From NCBI GenBank assembly GCA_016124535.1, contig WGNK01000012.1, forward strand, positions 1 through 56,369: a DNA stretch of 56,369 bases. Reading direction: 5' to 3'. Below, piece after piece: positions 17,413-26,804 of this stretch (positions are counted from its first letter, which is position 1; every line of letters begins with the position of its first letter). The stretch is from Azospirillum sp. Its GTDB lineage: Bacteria; Pseudomonadota; Alphaproteobacteria; Azospirillales; Azospirillaceae. Made by a program: the position numbers and the translations under genes. The notes beneath the pieces are model-generated. The model was not told the origin of the DNA, ran no database searches, and saw nothing but the letters and a program-made list of their open reading frames with translations.

Positions 17413-18387
17413 ATGACCATGCGCTCCGTTATCGTCGGCTGCGGCACCTGTCTGCCGCGTCGCGCCGTGAGCAATCACGACCTGATGAAGACCGTCGACA
17501 CCTCCGACGAGTGGATCGTCCAGCGAACCGGCATCCGCAGCCGCTATATCGCCGACGAGGACGAGAAGACCTCGGATCTGGCGATCGGGGCGGCGCGCCA
17601 GGCGCTCGCCATGGCCGGAGTCGATGCCGAGCGGCTGGATCTGATCGTGCTGGCGACTACCACACCCGACCACACCTTTCCGGCAACCGCAACCAAGGTC
17701 CAGGCGGCACTCGGCATGACCGGGGGCATGGCCTTCGATGTCCAGGCGGTGTGCTCCGGCTTCATCTATGCCCTTGCGGTCGCCGATAATTTCATCCGCC
17801 TGGGTCAGGCCCGTACCGCGCTGGTGATCGGCGCCGAGACCTTCTCGCGCCTGCTTGACTGGAACGACCGCACCACCTGCGTGCTGTTCGGTGACGGTGC
17901 CGGCGCCGTCGTGCTCGAAGCGTCGGAAGGCACCGGCGCCGCCGGCGACCGTGGCATCCTGTCGACCCATCTCCATTCCGATGGCCGCCACTACGACATG
18001 TTGTGGGTCGATGGCGGGCCGTCGGCGAACCGTACGATCGGCCATGTTCGGATGGCGGGACAGGAAGTGTTCCGCCATGCCGTGACCCGGCTCAGCGAAG
18101 CCGCCGAGGAAGCGCTGGCCGCCAATGGTATCAAGGCCGCCGAACTCGACTGGTTGATCCCCCACCAGGCCAATCAGCGGATCATCGAGGCCACCGCGCG
18201 GCGGCTGAAGATGCCGGCGGAAAAGACGGTGCTGACGGTCGACCGCCACGGCAACACCTCGGCCGCCTCGATCCCGCTGGCCTTGGGCGAGGCGGTGGCC
18301 GACGGACGGGTCAAACGCGGCGACCTGCTGCTGCTCGAAGCGATGGGCGGCGGCTTCACCTGGGGCTCTGCCCTGGTCCGCTGGTGA
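17413..18387 (+). CDS. fabH: Beta-ketoacyl-ACP synthase III
   Basis: A 324-residue cytoplasmic enzyme that condenses acetyl-CoA with malonyl-ACP to begin each fatty acid. The catalytic triad is visible: Cys in [13 protein letters not shown], His in [13 protein letters not shown] and Asn in [31 protein letters not shown] near the N-terminus and the C-terminal [13 protein letters not shown] complete the family pattern. It follows plsX immediately. Confidence 0.97.
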   Translation: MTMRSVIVGCGTCLPRRAVSNHDLMKTVDTSDEWIVQRTGIRSRYIADEDEKTSDLAIGAARQALAMAGVDAERLDLIVLATTTPDHTFPATATKVQAALGMTGGMAFDVQAVCSGFIYALAVADNFIRLGQARTALVIGAETFSRLLDWNDRTTCVLFGDGAGAVVLEASEGTGAAGDRGILSTHLHSDGRHYDMLWVDGGPSANRTIGHVRMAGQEVFRHAVTRLSEAAEEALAANGIKAAELDWLIPHQANQRIIEATARRLKMPAEKTVLTVDRHGNTSAASIPLALGEAVADGRVKRGDLLLLEAMGGGFTWGSALVRW

Positions 18388-18405
18388 ATACTGCAAGCTT
18401 TTGAA

Positions 18406-18434
18406 TTGACGTGTTTCCTTGGCGGTATTAGGGT
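18406..18434 (+). promoter_or_regulatory. Putative promoter for ihfA
   Basis: TTGACG at 18406-18411 and TAGGGT at 18429-18434 are 17 bases apart. Transcription would begin about 20-25 bases before the ihfA ATG at 18463. It would let ihfA-merR be expressed separately from plsX-fabH. Confidence 0.4.
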
Positions 18435-18462
18435 GTTCGGCCTGGGTATCTGGGAGGCCGTC

Positions 18463-18786
18463 ATGGGGCATAACACGGTAACGCGGGCACAGCTCAGCGA
18501 GGCGGTCTACCAAGAGGTTGGCCTTTCCCGCAACGAATCGGCCGAGTTGGTCGAAGTGATCCTGAACGAAATTTCCGATGCCCTGGCCCGCGGCGAGATG
18601 GTCAAAATCTCGTCGTTCGGCAGCTTTTCGGTGCGCCAGAAGGGCCAGCGGATCGGGCGCAATCCCAAGACCGGCGAGGAAGTTCCAATCCTGCCGCGCC
18701 GGGTCCTGGTGTTCCGGGCCAGCCATGTATTGAAGAACCGGATCAATCAGGCCCTGAGCGGGGCACCGGCCGGAGAGGCCGCATGA
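18463..18786 (+). CDS. ihfA: Integration host factor subunit alpha
   Basis: A 107-residue HU/IHF-family protein that bends DNA as a heterodimer with Ihf[53 protein letters not shown] and the arm motif [11 protein letters not shown], whose Pro intercalates into DNA, are all present. GGGAGG lies six bases before the ATG at 18463; the 19 open codons upstream are not conserved. It overlaps the MerR gene by ATGA. Confidence 0.96.
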   Translation: MGHNTVTRAQLSEAVYQEVGLSRNESAELVEVILNEISDALARGEMVKISSFGSFSVRQKGQRIGRNPKTGEEVPILPRRVLVFRASHVLKNRINQALSGAPAGEAA

Positions 18787-19259
18787 GCGTAGCGGTGGAC
18801 AGGGCCGGTATGCGCGCGCGCGGAGCGACGAAATCGGCCAGTGCCTTCCGCACCATCAGCGAGGTTTCGACCGAGCTGGAGGTGCCGCAGCATGTGCTGC
18901 GCTTCTGGGAGACCAAATTTCCTCAGGTCCGACCGCTGAAGCGTGGCGGCGGCCGGCGCTATTACCGCCCCGAAGATGTCGACCTGCTGCGTCGCATCCA
19001 GCGTCTGCTCTACAGCGAAGGCTATACCATCAAGGGTGTCCAGCGCCTGCTGCGCGACCCTAACGCCGCCGCGACCGGCGAGGGTGACGATGACGAGGGC
19101 GCCGGCCACGCCGAACCGCTGATCGACGGCGAACCGGCCGATCTCGACGAGGCGGCCGGCGGTCACCACCTGAGCGAGGCACAGCGCGCCGAACTCGAGT
19201 CCATCCTTGATGAGCTGGAAGACCTGCGGTCCCTGCTGCGCAGTTGCCTCAGGAAATGA
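18783..19259 (+). CDS. MerR family transcriptional regulator
   Basis: A 158-residue regulator with an N-terminal MerR helix-turn-helix ([31 protein letters not shown], then [38 protein letters not shown]) and an acidic linker ending in a short helix. No effector-binding cysteines are seen. It is the conserved partner of ihfA in alphaproteobacteria; its targets are not known. ATGA overlaps join it to ihfA upstream and to the phosphomannomutase gene downstream. In many relatives a tRNA-Pro gene follows; here there is none. Confidence 0.9.
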   Translation: MSVAVDRAGMRARGATKSASAFRTISEVSTELEVPQHVLRFWETKFPQVRPLKRGGGRRYYRPEDVDLLRRIQRLLYSEGYTIKGVQRLLRDPNAAATGEGDDDEGAGHAEPLIDGEPADLDEAAGGHHLSEAQRAELESILDELEDLRSLLRSCLRK

Positions 19260-20641
19260 CCGGCGGTCATCGCCTCGATCCCACCATCCTGCGCGAATAC
19301 GATATCCGCGGCGTCGTCGGGAAAACGCTCAACCTTGCCGACGCAATTGCGGTCGGCCGGGCCTTCGGCACCATCGTCCGCCGTGGCGGTGGCGACCGGG
19401 TGGCGACCGGCTATGACGGCCGGTTGAGCTCGCCGGAACTCGAAGCGGCGCTGACCGCGGGCCTGGTGTCGACCGGGCTGGCCGTCGAGCGGATCGGCCT
19501 CGGGCCGACACCGATGCTCTATTACGCGGTGCGCGAGCGCCGGCTCGACGCCGGGCTGATGATCACCGGCTCGCATAACCCGCCCGAGTACAACGGCATC
19601 AAGATGATGCTGGGCAAGGGGCCGGTCTATGGCGAGCAGATCCAGGAACTCGGCCGGATCGCAGCCCAAGGCGATTTCGCGACCGGTGTCGCCGGTTCGG
19701 AGTCGATCGACCTCACAGAGGCCTATATCGCGCGCCTCCTGCGGGATTTCGATGGCACCCGGCCGCTCAAGGTCGCCTGGGACGCCGGCAACGGTGCCGC
19801 CGGCGAGATCATGCGGCGGCTGACCGAACGCCTGCCCGGTCAGCATATCCTGCTGTTCGACTCGATCGACGGCCGCTTTCCCAACCACCACCCCGACCCG
19901 ACGGTCGAGGCGAACCTGGACGACCTCAAACGCGCGGTGGCGCAGCACGGCTGCGATCTCGGCATCGGTTTCGACGGCGACGGCGACCGTATCGGTGCGG
20001 TCGATCAGTCCGGCCGGGTGGTCTGGGGCGACCAGTTGCTGGCGCTTTACGCCGCCGAGGTTCTGGCGCAGCAGCCGGGCGCCACGGTGATCGCCGACGT
20101 CAAGGCCAGCCAGGTGCTGTTCGACGAAATCGCCCGGCTCGGCGGCACGCCGCTGATGTGGAAGACCGGCCATTCCCTGCTCAAGGCCAAGATGGCCGAA
20201 ACCGGGGCGCCGCTGGCCGGCGAAATGAGCGGCCACATCTTCTTCGCCGACAAGTGGTACGGCTTCGACGACGCGCTCTATTGCGCGCTGCGCCTGATCG
20301 CCCTGGTCAGCCGCTCCGGAAGCTCGCTCGGGGCGTTACGCGACCGCCTGCCCTCCGTGGTCAACACCCCGGAGATCCGCTTCCAGGTCAGCGAGGCGCG
20401 GAAATTCGCGGTGATCGACGAGGTCAAGGCCCGCCTCCGGGCCGAGGACGCCACGGTCACCGACATCGACGGCGTTCGCGTCACGACCCCGGACGGCTGG
20501 TGGCTGCTGCGCGCCTCGAACACGCAGGACGTGCTGGTCGCGCGCTGCGAGGCATTTTCCGAGCCGGCACTCGCCCGGCTCAAGGCGGTGCTGACAGCCC
20601 AGCTCGGGGCGAGCGGCATCGCGGCGCCGGCGGTGTTCTGA
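19256..20641 (+). CDS. Phosphomannomutase/phosphoglucomutase
   Basis: This 461-residue enzyme interconverts hexose 1- and 6-phosphates for glycan and glycogen metabolism. The four family loops are visible: phosphoserine loop [19 protein letters not shown], metal loop [13 protein letters not shown], sugar loop GEMSGHIFF and phosphate-binding loop [12 protein letters not shown]. It resembles the dual-specificity AlgC/PMM group. The ATG at 19256 overlaps the merR stop by ATGA; TTG 19244 is less likely. Confidence 0.93.
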   Translation: MTGGHRLDPTILREYDIRGVVGKTLNLADAIAVGRAFGTIVRRGGGDRVATGYDGRLSSPELEAALTAGLVSTGLAVERIGLGPTPMLYYAVRERRLDAGLMITGSHNPPEYNGIKMMLGKGPVYGEQIQELGRIAAQGDFATGVAGSESIDLTEAYIARLLRDFDGTRPLKVAWDAGNGAAGEIMRRLTERLPGQHILLFDSIDGRFPNHHPDPTVEANLDDLKRAVAQHGCDLGIGFDGDGDRIGAVDQSGRVVWGDQLLALYAAEVLAQQPGATVIADVKASQVLFDEIARLGGTPLMWKTGHSLLKAKMAETGAPLAGEMSGHIFFADKWYGFDDALYCALRLIALVSRSGSSLGALRDRLPSVVNTPEIRFQVSEARKFAVIDEVKARLRAEDATVTDIDGVRVTTPDGWWLLRASNTQDVLVARCEAFSEPALARLKAVLTAQLGASGIAAPAVF

Positions 20642-20643
20642 GA

Positions 20644-20682
20644 CGGGGTTCCGAGGCGGGGTTCCGAGAGGGGGTTCTGGCG
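20644..20682. repeat. 13-bp unit repeated three times
   Basis: CGGGGTTCCGAGG, CGGGGTTCCGAGA and the diverged GGGGGTTCTGGCG stand in tandem immediately after the phosphomannomutase stop codon. This is probably a slippage product. Confidence 0.7.
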
Positions 20683-20791
20683 GCGTGCCCCAGGCTCATG
20701 ACTGGTCTGCGAACGCCGTTCAGCGCCAACCGTGCTAGGATTTCCGACCGGCAGGTTCGACCGATCACCGGAGCGGCCATGGAGACCGGCG

Positions 20792-22156
20792 ATGACGACC
20801 AAATTCGATTTCGACTTGTTTACCATCGGCGCCGGCTCGGGGGGCGTCGCGGCCAGCCGGCGGGCGGCGTCCTATGGTCCGCGGGTGGCGATCTGCGAGA
20901 GCAGCCGGGTCGGCGGCACCTGCGTGATCCGCGGCTGCGTCCCCAAAAAGCTGCTGATGTATGGCGGCCAGTTCCGGGATGCCTTCGAGGATGCGGTCGG
21001 TTTTGGCTGGGGGTCCACGGTGCCGGGGTTCGATTGGGCGCGCCTGGTCGCCAACAAGGACCGCGAGATCGACCGCCTGAACCAGATCTATATTCGCATG
21101 CTGGAACAGGCCGGGGTGGCGCTGTTCCCCGAGCATGGCCGGCTGATCGACGCCCACACCATCGAGGTCGGCAGCCGCCGCTTCACCGCGGAAACCATCC
21201 TGATCGCGACCGGCGGCTGGCCGACCAAACCGGCGATCCCCGGCATCGAGCATGCGATCACCTCCAACGAGGCGTTCCACCTGGAGCGCCTGCCCGAGCG
21301 GATGATCATTCTGGGCGGCGGCTACATTGCGGTCGAATTCGCCTGCATCTTTCGCGGGCTGGGCGTCGCGGTCGAGATGATCCTGCGCGGCCCCGGCATC
21401 CTCAACGGGTTCGACGACGACTGCCGCACTTTCCTGGCCGATGAAATGCGCAAACGCGGCATCGTCATCCATACCGCGACCAGGCCGGCGGCGATCGAGC
21501 GGGGCGATCGGGACTACGCGGTGATCGGCGCCGACGGCCGGCGCTTTCCGACCGACCTGGTCATGGCGGCGCTGGGCCGTGCCCCCAATAGCCGCGGCAT
21601 CGGCCTGGAACAGGCCGGGGTCAAGCTGGACGACAATGGTGCGGTCGAGGTCGATGGCTGGTCGCGTACTGCGGTCGCCAACATCTATGCGGTCGGCGAC
21701 GTGACCGACCGGGTGGCGCTGACCCCGGTGGCGATCGCCGAGGGCCGTGCCCTGGCCGAGACCCTCTACAACGGCAACCCGATCGAGGTCGATTACCGCA
21801 ACATCCCGTCCGCGGTGTTTGCCTCGCCGCCGCTTGCAACCGTCGGACTGACCGAGGCGACAGCCCGGCGCGACCATGGTGCGATCGATGTCTACCGCAG
21901 CAGCTTCCGGCCGATGAAGAACACGCTCAGCGGTCGCGACGAACGCACCCTGGTCAAGCTGGTGGTCGAGCGTGCCAGCGACCGCGTGCTCGGCGCCCAG
22001 ATGGTCGGTGTGGACGCGCCGGAGATCATCCAGGGCCTGGCGATCGCGCTGAACTGCGGTGCGACCAAGCGCCAGTTCGATCGCACCATCGGCCTGCATC
22101 CCTCGGCCGCCGAGGAATTCGTCACCTTGCGGGAAAAGCTGCCGGATCCGGCCTAG
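20792..22156 (+). CDS. gor: Glutathione-disulfide reductase
   Basis: A 454-residue FAD enzyme that reduces oxidised glutathione with NADPH. FAD motif FTIGAGSGGVAASRRAA; redox-active disulfide GGTCVIRGCVPKK (Cys44 and Cys49); NAD(P) motif MIILGGGYIAVEFACIFRGLG; C-terminal active-site base in GLHPSAAEEFVTL. The TIGAGSGG and RGCVPKK details favour glutathione reductase over lipoamide dehydrogenase. The ATG at 20792 has GGAGA eight bases upstream; the frame is open further upstream without conservation. Confidence 0.93.
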   Translation: MTTKFDFDLFTIGAGSGGVAASRRAASYGPRVAICESSRVGGTCVIRGCVPKKLLMYGGQFRDAFEDAVGFGWGSTVPGFDWARLVANKDREIDRLNQIYIRMLEQAGVALFPEHGRLIDAHTIEVGSRRFTAETILIATGGWPTKPAIPGIEHAITSNEAFHLERLPERMIILGGGYIAVEFACIFRGLGVAVEMILRGPGILNGFDDDCRTFLADEMRKRGIVIHTATRPAAIERGDRDYAVIGADGRRFPTDLVMAALGRAPNSRGIGLEQAGVKLDDNGAVEVDGWSRTAVANIYAVGDVTDRVALTPVAIAEGRALAETLYNGNPIEVDYRNIPSAVFASPPLATVGLTEATARRDHGAIDVYRSSFRPMKNTLSGRDERTLVKLVVERASDRVLGAQMVGVDAPEIIQGLAIALNCGATKRQFDRTIGLHPSAAEEFVTLREKLPDPA

Positions 22157-22163
22157 CGAAGCC

Positions 22164-22973
22164 TTAAGCCGCCTCGGCCGACGGGTTACCGTTGCGGTTG
22201 GCCTGGATGCCGCCGGCCACGGCACTGCCGGCCTGCCCGAGCTGCTGCGCCGCGAACAAGGTCGCCGCCGGGGCCAGACGCGCCTCAGTCGGGCTCTTGC
22301 CGGGTCCGCCGGCCACCGCAGCGCTGGAATTCGGGCTGGACCGGGTCGCGCTGGCGGCTTTGCTGAGCGCCGCCTGCGCCGCGGCGATCGCAGCGTCGGC
22401 TGCCTGTACCGCCTGGAGATCCTGAAGCGTCGGCTGGCCCGAGGCCAGCGCCGCGGCGCGGATGGTCTGCATCTTGCGGATGGTCGCGGCGGGGTCGTTC
22501 GGCACCGGGGTCACGTCGAAGGTCACCGAGGCCCCGACGACGTAGCTGGTCCCATCGGCGCCGCGCTGGTACTGGTAGACGACCTGGCCGCCAAAGGCCC
22601 CGGCGGCGGCCAATTGCGCCTGGGCGCGCTGCCGGGCGGCCCGATCGGCCGATTTGAGCTTTTCCGAGTCGGCCGTCGACGCGTCATTCGTGCTGGCGCC
22701 GGCGGCTGGACTGCGGTCGGCCTGGTTCGAGCTTGATGCCGCGGCCGATGATGCCCGGGATGATGCCCGTATTGAAGCCGCACCGACGGCGGTTTGCCGG
22801 GCCTGCCCCTGGGCCGCAACGACCAGCGCCTCCCCCTGCCCCGTCGGCACAGCCGCCCGGTCCGGGTTCAGCCGGCTGGAGAACCCGGAAAAACCAAACG
22901 GCGAACTCGCGATTGCCGCGACGCTGTCAAGGCTGCCCATGGGCGCCACCCGCCCGTTACCGGCGACGATCAT
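22164..22973 (-). CDS. SprA-related protein lacking the HExxH motif
   Basis: The 269-residue product carries the SprA-family core: GGQVVYQYQRGADGTSYVVGASVTFDVTPVPNDPAATIRKMQTIRAAALASGQPTLQDLQ in about residues 127-187, which corresponds to YxYxxGPDGxxYAVGGEVxIDxSPVPGDPxATIxKxxxxRxAAL. Family members have RAHEQAHLAA just before it, a metalloprotease HExxH. Here it is RQRAQAQLAA: His116, Glu117 and His120 positions are Arg, Ala and Gln. The flanks are Ala/Ser-rich low complexity. It is convergent with gor, seven bases apart. Probably a non-catalytic family member; target unknown. Confidence 0.75.
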   Translation of the reverse strand: MIVAGNGRVAPMGSLDSVAAIASSPFGFSGFSSRLNPDRAAVPTGQGEALVVAAQGQARQTAVGAASIRASSRASSAAASSSNQADRSPAAGASTNDASTADSEKLKSADRAARQRAQAQLAAAGAFGGQVVYQYQRGADGTSYVVGASVTFDVTPVPNDPAATIRKMQTIRAAALASGQPTLQDLQAVQAADAAIAAAQAALSKAASATRSSPNSSAAVAGGPGKSPTEARLAPAATLFAAQQLGQAGSAVAGGIQANRNGNPSAEAA

Positions 22974-23061
22974 ACGCCCGTGCCGGAAAATTTTTTCCTC
23001 AACTATATTTTAAGTATCGCGCAGGGTGACTGCAACGGGGCAGCAGCCAGCGCGGCGAGGT

Positions 23062-23405
23062 TCAGCGGCTCGCGGTACGGCCGGCTCCGGCGGCGTCAAA
23101 CAGGGTGATGAAACTTTTCACCAGGGTGCAGTCGAGCCCCCGCCGGCTTTCTGAGTTGATCGATGCATTCGGCCTTCGACGGCAGCGTCCGTCCGGAAAC
23201 CTGCGGCAGCCTCAGATCGAGATAGAGGTCGATGATCGCGACCAGACGCGCCCCCTCGGTCAGCGCGTCGTCCTTGAGACCCAAAGGGGCCGGAGCCATC
23301 CAGCCGCTCATGGTGGTGGCAGCCGACCGCCCGGTAGAGCGACGCGGTCTCCGGCGGCAGCTTCTCGGTCAGGTTGGCGATGATATCCTGGTTGTGCTTG
23401 ATGCG
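23062..23405 (-). pseudogene. HD-GYP domain remnant with frameshifts
   Basis: Minus-strand reading gives HNQDIIANLTEKLPPETASL and GCHHHERLDGSG, then jumps frame near 23290 to PLGLKDDALTEGARLVAIID and QLRKPAGARLHP, and jumps again near 23125 to LVKSFITLF before a stop at 23062. Joined, this is the C-terminal half of an HD-GYP cyclic-di-GMP phosphodiesterase; its HHHERLDGSGYP core is unmistakable. The part with the catalytic HD pair is missing upstream. At least two frameshifts plus the truncation make it a pseudogene. Confidence 0.75.
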
Positions 23406-23884
23406 AGGCTGCAGTGCGCCCCTCCCCGGACGCGGTCGAGAGCCCGGACCAAGCTTAAGATCTTGCGCACTCTGACGTGGCGGCCCCCCCCACCGGGAGG
23501 CCAATGGCGACACGCCAAGATCGTTCCGCATCGACCTCGATTGCGCGCGCCGTCGCAAAATCGGAATCGTTTTGAGAATTGGCGTGGCCCGGCCTTCCCC
23601 ACGGGTGCCGGCAGGCCCGGTCCGGTTACTTCGGATGGCGGGGTTTCCAACCGCGACGGAGAAATTTTATAACGCTTTTATGCCGCATTGACTCAGGTCA
23701 ATGCACAGATTTCGCTGGACTGCGCAATATTCTAGCGAGAGGCCGCCGTGACAGACGGCAGCCGAGGCGCTATACTCCGAACGGCTGGAACCTGCTTAGG
23801 CGCTGCCGGTTCCAGTTGCGAGCAACAATAATGACGGACCCCGACCAAGGCAGAATCGCCACAAGGGGGCCGAGGGGTGAGGAA
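23406..23884. other. Intergenic region upstream of the kor operon
   Basis: No gene seen. The first half shows no recognisable remnant of the rest of the HD-GYP gene. The second half carries an AT-rich stretch near 23660-23680, an FNR-type palindrome and a promoter -10, described separately. The longer in-frame extension of the first kor gene into this region has no conserved sequence. Confidence 0.6.
23688..23733 (+). promoter_or_regulatory. FNR/FixK-type site and -10 of the kor operon
   Basis: TTGACTCAGGTCAA at 23688-23701 is a perfect TTGA-N6-TCAA dyad. A -10-like TATTCT lies at 23728-23733, which would put the transcription start near 23740 and the dyad centre at about -45, close to the -41.5 of FNR class II promoters. 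An alternative -10, CAATAT at 23725, would place it nearer. The palindrome shares both half-sites TTGAC/GTCAA with the site upstream of hemA. Confidence 0.6.
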
Positions 23885-25705
23885 ATGCTGGGTGATCCGA
23901 GCGGCCGACGGGCGGATTCCGTCCAGGCCAGGGCAAGTGATGCTTCCGCCGAGCCTTATTGGTCCGACGACCCGCGCGATGTCGGCTGGGTCAAGGAAAA
24001 CGTGCCGTGCCAGACCGCGTGCCCGGCCAGCACCAATATTCCGGCCTATATCCGCGCGATTTACGAGGAACGCTACGGCAAAGCCTATGAAATCAATCGC
24101 GAGGCCAATGTGCTGCCCGGCGTGCTCGGGCGCATCTGCTCGCGGCCGTGCGAGCCGGCCTGCCGCCATGGCTGGTCGGGCAACGGCGAGTCGGTATCGA
24201 TCTGCCACCTGAAGCGTTCGGCCGGCGATCTCAAGGGTACCGGCCACCGGATTACCGAGAATCTCTACGCCCCCACCGGCAAGCGGGTCGCGATCATCGG
24301 TGCCGGACCTGCCGGGGTCGCCGCCGCCCATGATCTCTCGCTGCTCGGCCACGACGTGGTGATCTATGAGCGCGAAGAAGTGCCGGGCGGCATGCTGCGC
24401 TACGGCATCCCCGAATTCCGCCTGCCCCGCGACCTGCTGACCCTGGAGTTGCACAACGCGCTGCGCCTCGGCGTCACCCTCAAGACCGGGGTCTCGATCG
24501 GCAATGGCCGCGGCGAAACCCGGCTGTTCTCGCTGCTCGACGACTATGACGCCGTCCTTTTGGCCACCGGCTGCATGCTGCCTTCGCTGCTGCCGCTGCG
24601 CGACGCCGCCAAGGGGGCCGATCCGGTCAAAGGCCTCAAGGACGTCGAATACGGCCTCGACTTCCTGGTTGATCTCCACCGCGGCGAATCCAAGCGGGTC
24701 GGACGGCGGGTGGCGGTGGTCGGCGCCGGCTTCACCGCGCTGGACTGCGCGCGGGTGTCGCGGCGGCTGGGGGCCGAAGAGGTCACCATCCACATCCGCA
24801 CCACCGAGGAATATATCCCGGTCACTTACGACGAAATCTTCGAGGCCAAGCGCGAGAACGTCAAGATCAAGGGCCTGCGTACCCCGGTCTCGGTCAAGCT
24901 CGACGATAACGGCCGGCTGATCGGGGTCGAATTCGTGCAGAACCGGCTGGGCGGCTGGCGGGCCGGCGGCCGGCGCCAGGCGATCCCGATCGAGGGTTCG
25001 GAATTCATCGAGCCGTGCGATACCCTGATCGTCGCGATCGGCCAGATCACCGAAAACGACTTCCTCGACGTCAAGGTCGAGATGGCGCGCGACGGCAATA
25101 TCCGGATTGCCGGCAACGGCATGACCTCGGTGCCCAAGCTGTTCGCCGCCGGCGACTACGTCAAGGGGGCCTCCACCGTGATCGAGGCGATCGGCCACGG
25201 CCGGGAAATCGCCAACGAGGTCGATGCCTGGCTGATCGGCCAGAAGCGTCGGCGCCAGCGCGTCCGGGTCACCCCGGTCGAGGCGCCGGAGCGCGAGCGC
25301 GCCTGGGACTTCGTCGCCCGCCAGCACATGCCGACCCTGCCGCTCGGCGAGCGGATGAAGCAGATGGGCGAGGAGGTCGAGCAGGGTCTGACCCGGGATC
25401 TGGCGGCCGAGGAATCCAAGCGCTGCTACCTGTGTTCGCTGCGCTACGAGATCGATGTCGACCGCTGCATCTATTGCCGGGCCTGTATCGAAGTCGCCCC
25501 GCGCAACTGCATCAAGCTGGTCGAGGACGTCGAGGTCAAGCACGACGGCAGCTATGGCGCGCTCAAGGAAACCAAGGACTGGAACCAGGTCGCCGCGATC
25601 TGGATCGACAACAACGAATGCATCCGCTGCGGCGCCTGTTTCATGGTCTGCCCGGTCAAATGCATTTCGATCTCGCGCTGCGAGATCGTCACCGCGGACG
25701 TTTAG
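23885..25705 (+). CDS. GltD-like FAD/iron-sulfur oxidoreductase subunit (KorC-type)
   Basis: A 606-residue protein built as: N-terminal cysteine domain (C42, C46 and CSRPCEPAC at 85-93) as in the small subunit of glutamate synthase; FAD motif VAIIGAGPAGVAAAHDLSLLG; NAD(P) motif VAVVGAGFTALDCARVSRRLG; C-terminal two-cluster ferredoxin part with CIYCRACIEVAPRNC and CIRCGACFMVCPVKC. It should pass electrons between NAD(P)H and ferredoxin or the oxidoreductase. It heads a four-gene operon like the korCAB genes described for Azoarcus evansii 2-oxoglutarate:NADP oxidoreductase. ATG 23885 has GAGGGG at seven bases; ATG 23831 lacks a good site. The next gene starts two bases after the stop. Confidence 0.88.
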   Translation: MLGDPSGRRADSVQARASDASAEPYWSDDPRDVGWVKENVPCQTACPASTNIPAYIRAIYEERYGKAYEINREANVLPGVLGRICSRPCEPACRHGWSGNGESVSICHLKRSAGDLKGTGHRITENLYAPTGKRVAIIGAGPAGVAAAHDLSLLGHDVVIYEREEVPGGMLRYGIPEFRLPRDLLTLELHNALRLGVTLKTGVSIGNGRGETRLFSLLDDYDAVLLATGCMLPSLLPLRDAAKGADPVKGLKDVEYGLDFLVDLHRGESKRVGRRVAVVGAGFTALDCARVSRRLGAEEVTIHIRTTEEYIPVTYDEIFEAKRENVKIKGLRTPVSVKLDDNGRLIGVEFVQNRLGGWRAGGRRQAIPIEGSEFIEPCDTLIVAIGQITENDFLDVKVEMARDGNIRIAGNGMTSVPKLFAAGDYVKGASTVIEAIGHGREIANEVDAWLIGQKRRRQRVRVTPVEAPERERAWDFVARQHMPTLPLGERMKQMGEEVEQGLTRDLAAEESKRCYLCSLRYEIDVDRCIYCRACIEVAPRNCIKLVEDVEVKHDGSYGALKETKDWNQVAAIWIDNNECIRCGACFMVCPVKCISISRCEIVTADV

Positions 25706-25707
25706 CC

Positions 25708-26769
25708 ATGCCCGATACAACTCCAGCGGCCACGGCGCCGCATTACGTGATCATCGGCGTCGGCGTTTCGGGCAGCCAGGCCGCGGCCGAACTGCGCGAC
25801 CACGACCGCACCGCCCGGATCACCATCATCACCGCGTCCCGCCTGCCGTTCTACCAGCGCTATGACCTGCCGCGGGTGTTCAACGGCGTCCACGACTGGC
25901 GCACCTTCATGGTCCACCAGCCGGGCTATTACAGCGACAACCGGATCACGCTGCGCCGCGATACCCGGGTCGGCGGGATCGATGCCAAGAACCGCCTGCT
26001 CCATCTGACCCACAAGGAAACGGTTCATTACGACAAGCTGCTGGTCGCCTCGGGCGGGCGTCCCTATGTGCCCGAGCATCTGGTCGACTACCGGCGCCTG
26101 ATGTTCGGCTGGGGCTCGTTCGAGGATGCCATGGCGGTGCGTCAGGCCCTGCCCGACGGCGGCCACGCGCTGCTGCTCGGCGGCGACATGATCGGGCTGG
26201 ATCTGGCCCGCACCCTGATCGCGACCGGTCATCGGGTGACTCTGGTCGCCGGCGAGCACAGCTTCTGGCCCCACCAGGTCCCGGCGACCGAGCGGCCGAA
26301 ATACCTGGCGGCCCTTCAGGCGCTTGGGCTGGAACTGCTTGAGGAGGGCGACCTCGGCGGCATTGTCGCGGTCGAGCAAAGCGTCGCCGGCCTGCCGGCC
26401 CGCCGGGTGGTGTTCGGCGACGGCAGCGATCTCCACGGCGATGTCGTGATGCCGTTCTTTGGTCTGGCACCCCAGGTCGAGTTCATGGCCGGTGCCGGCC
26501 CCGACATCGAGCGCGGATTGCTGGTCCAGCGGTCCCTGCGCACCACCGACGAGCATATCTACGCCGCCGGCAATGTCTGCCAGATCTGGTCGGAGAAGGA
26601 CCGCCGCTACAAATTCTACAACGGCTGGAAGAACGTGCGCCTGATGGGCAGCGTCGCGGCGGCCAATATGACCGGCGGCAGCGACGAGTTCCGCTCCAAC
26701 CCGGATGCCGAGGCGCTGCGCCTCGACGACCAGGGTCGCATCCAATCGCCGTTCTGGGAATACCAATGA
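25708..26769 (+). CDS. FAD-dependent NAD(P) oxidoreductase
   Basis: A 353-residue flavoprotein of the pyridine nucleotide-disulfide oxidoreductase type. FAD motif YVIIGVGVSGSQAAAELRDHD; TIITASRLPFYQRYDLPRVF matches the rubredoxin/nitrite-reductase-like group; YDKLLVASGGRPYVP; NAD motif ALLLGGDMIGLDLARTLIATGH; and the second FAD contact IYAAGNVCQIW. No redox disulfide is evident. It sits between the KorC-type and alpha genes, overlapping the open frame of the latter by ATGA, so it very likely belongs to the same electron-transfer unit. Its precise partner is not known. Confidence 0.88.
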   Translation: MPDTTPAATAPHYVIIGVGVSGSQAAAELRDHDRTARITIITASRLPFYQRYDLPRVFNGVHDWRTFMVHQPGYYSDNRITLRRDTRVGGIDAKNRLLHLTHKETVHYDKLLVASGGRPYVPEHLVDYRRLMFGWGSFEDAMAVRQALPDGGHALLLGGDMIGLDLARTLIATGHRVTLVAGEHSFWPHQVPATERPKYLAALQALGLELLEEGDLGGIVAVEQSVAGLPARRVVFGDGSDLHGDVVMPFFGLAPQVEFMAGAGPDIERGLLVQRSLRTTDEHIYAAGNVCQIWSEKDRRYKFYNGWKNVRLMGSVAAANMTGGSDEFRSNPDAEALRLDDQGRIQSPFWEYQ

Positions 26770-26804
26770 GCCCGGCGACCACGGACCACGGGGGAAAGGG
26801 CGCC

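Noticed and set aside
16327..18726. 799-codon open frame antisense to plsX-fabH-ihfA
   Set aside because: It crosses three confident genes and has low-complexity His/Gln/Gly-rich sequence typical of a shadow frame.
23118..23558. 146-codon minus-strand frame taken as a gene
   Set aside because: Only its middle matches HD-GYP; the family sequence continues in two other frames, so it is a pseudogene.
23579..23884. Extended N-terminus for the KorC-type gene
   Set aside because: The residues are not conserved, the DNA holds the FNR-type site and promoter, and ATG 23885 has the best ribosome site.
23732..25720. 662-codon open frame antisense to the KorC-type gene
   Set aside because: The plus-strand protein has clear FAD, NAD(P) and ferredoxin motifs, whereas this frame has none.
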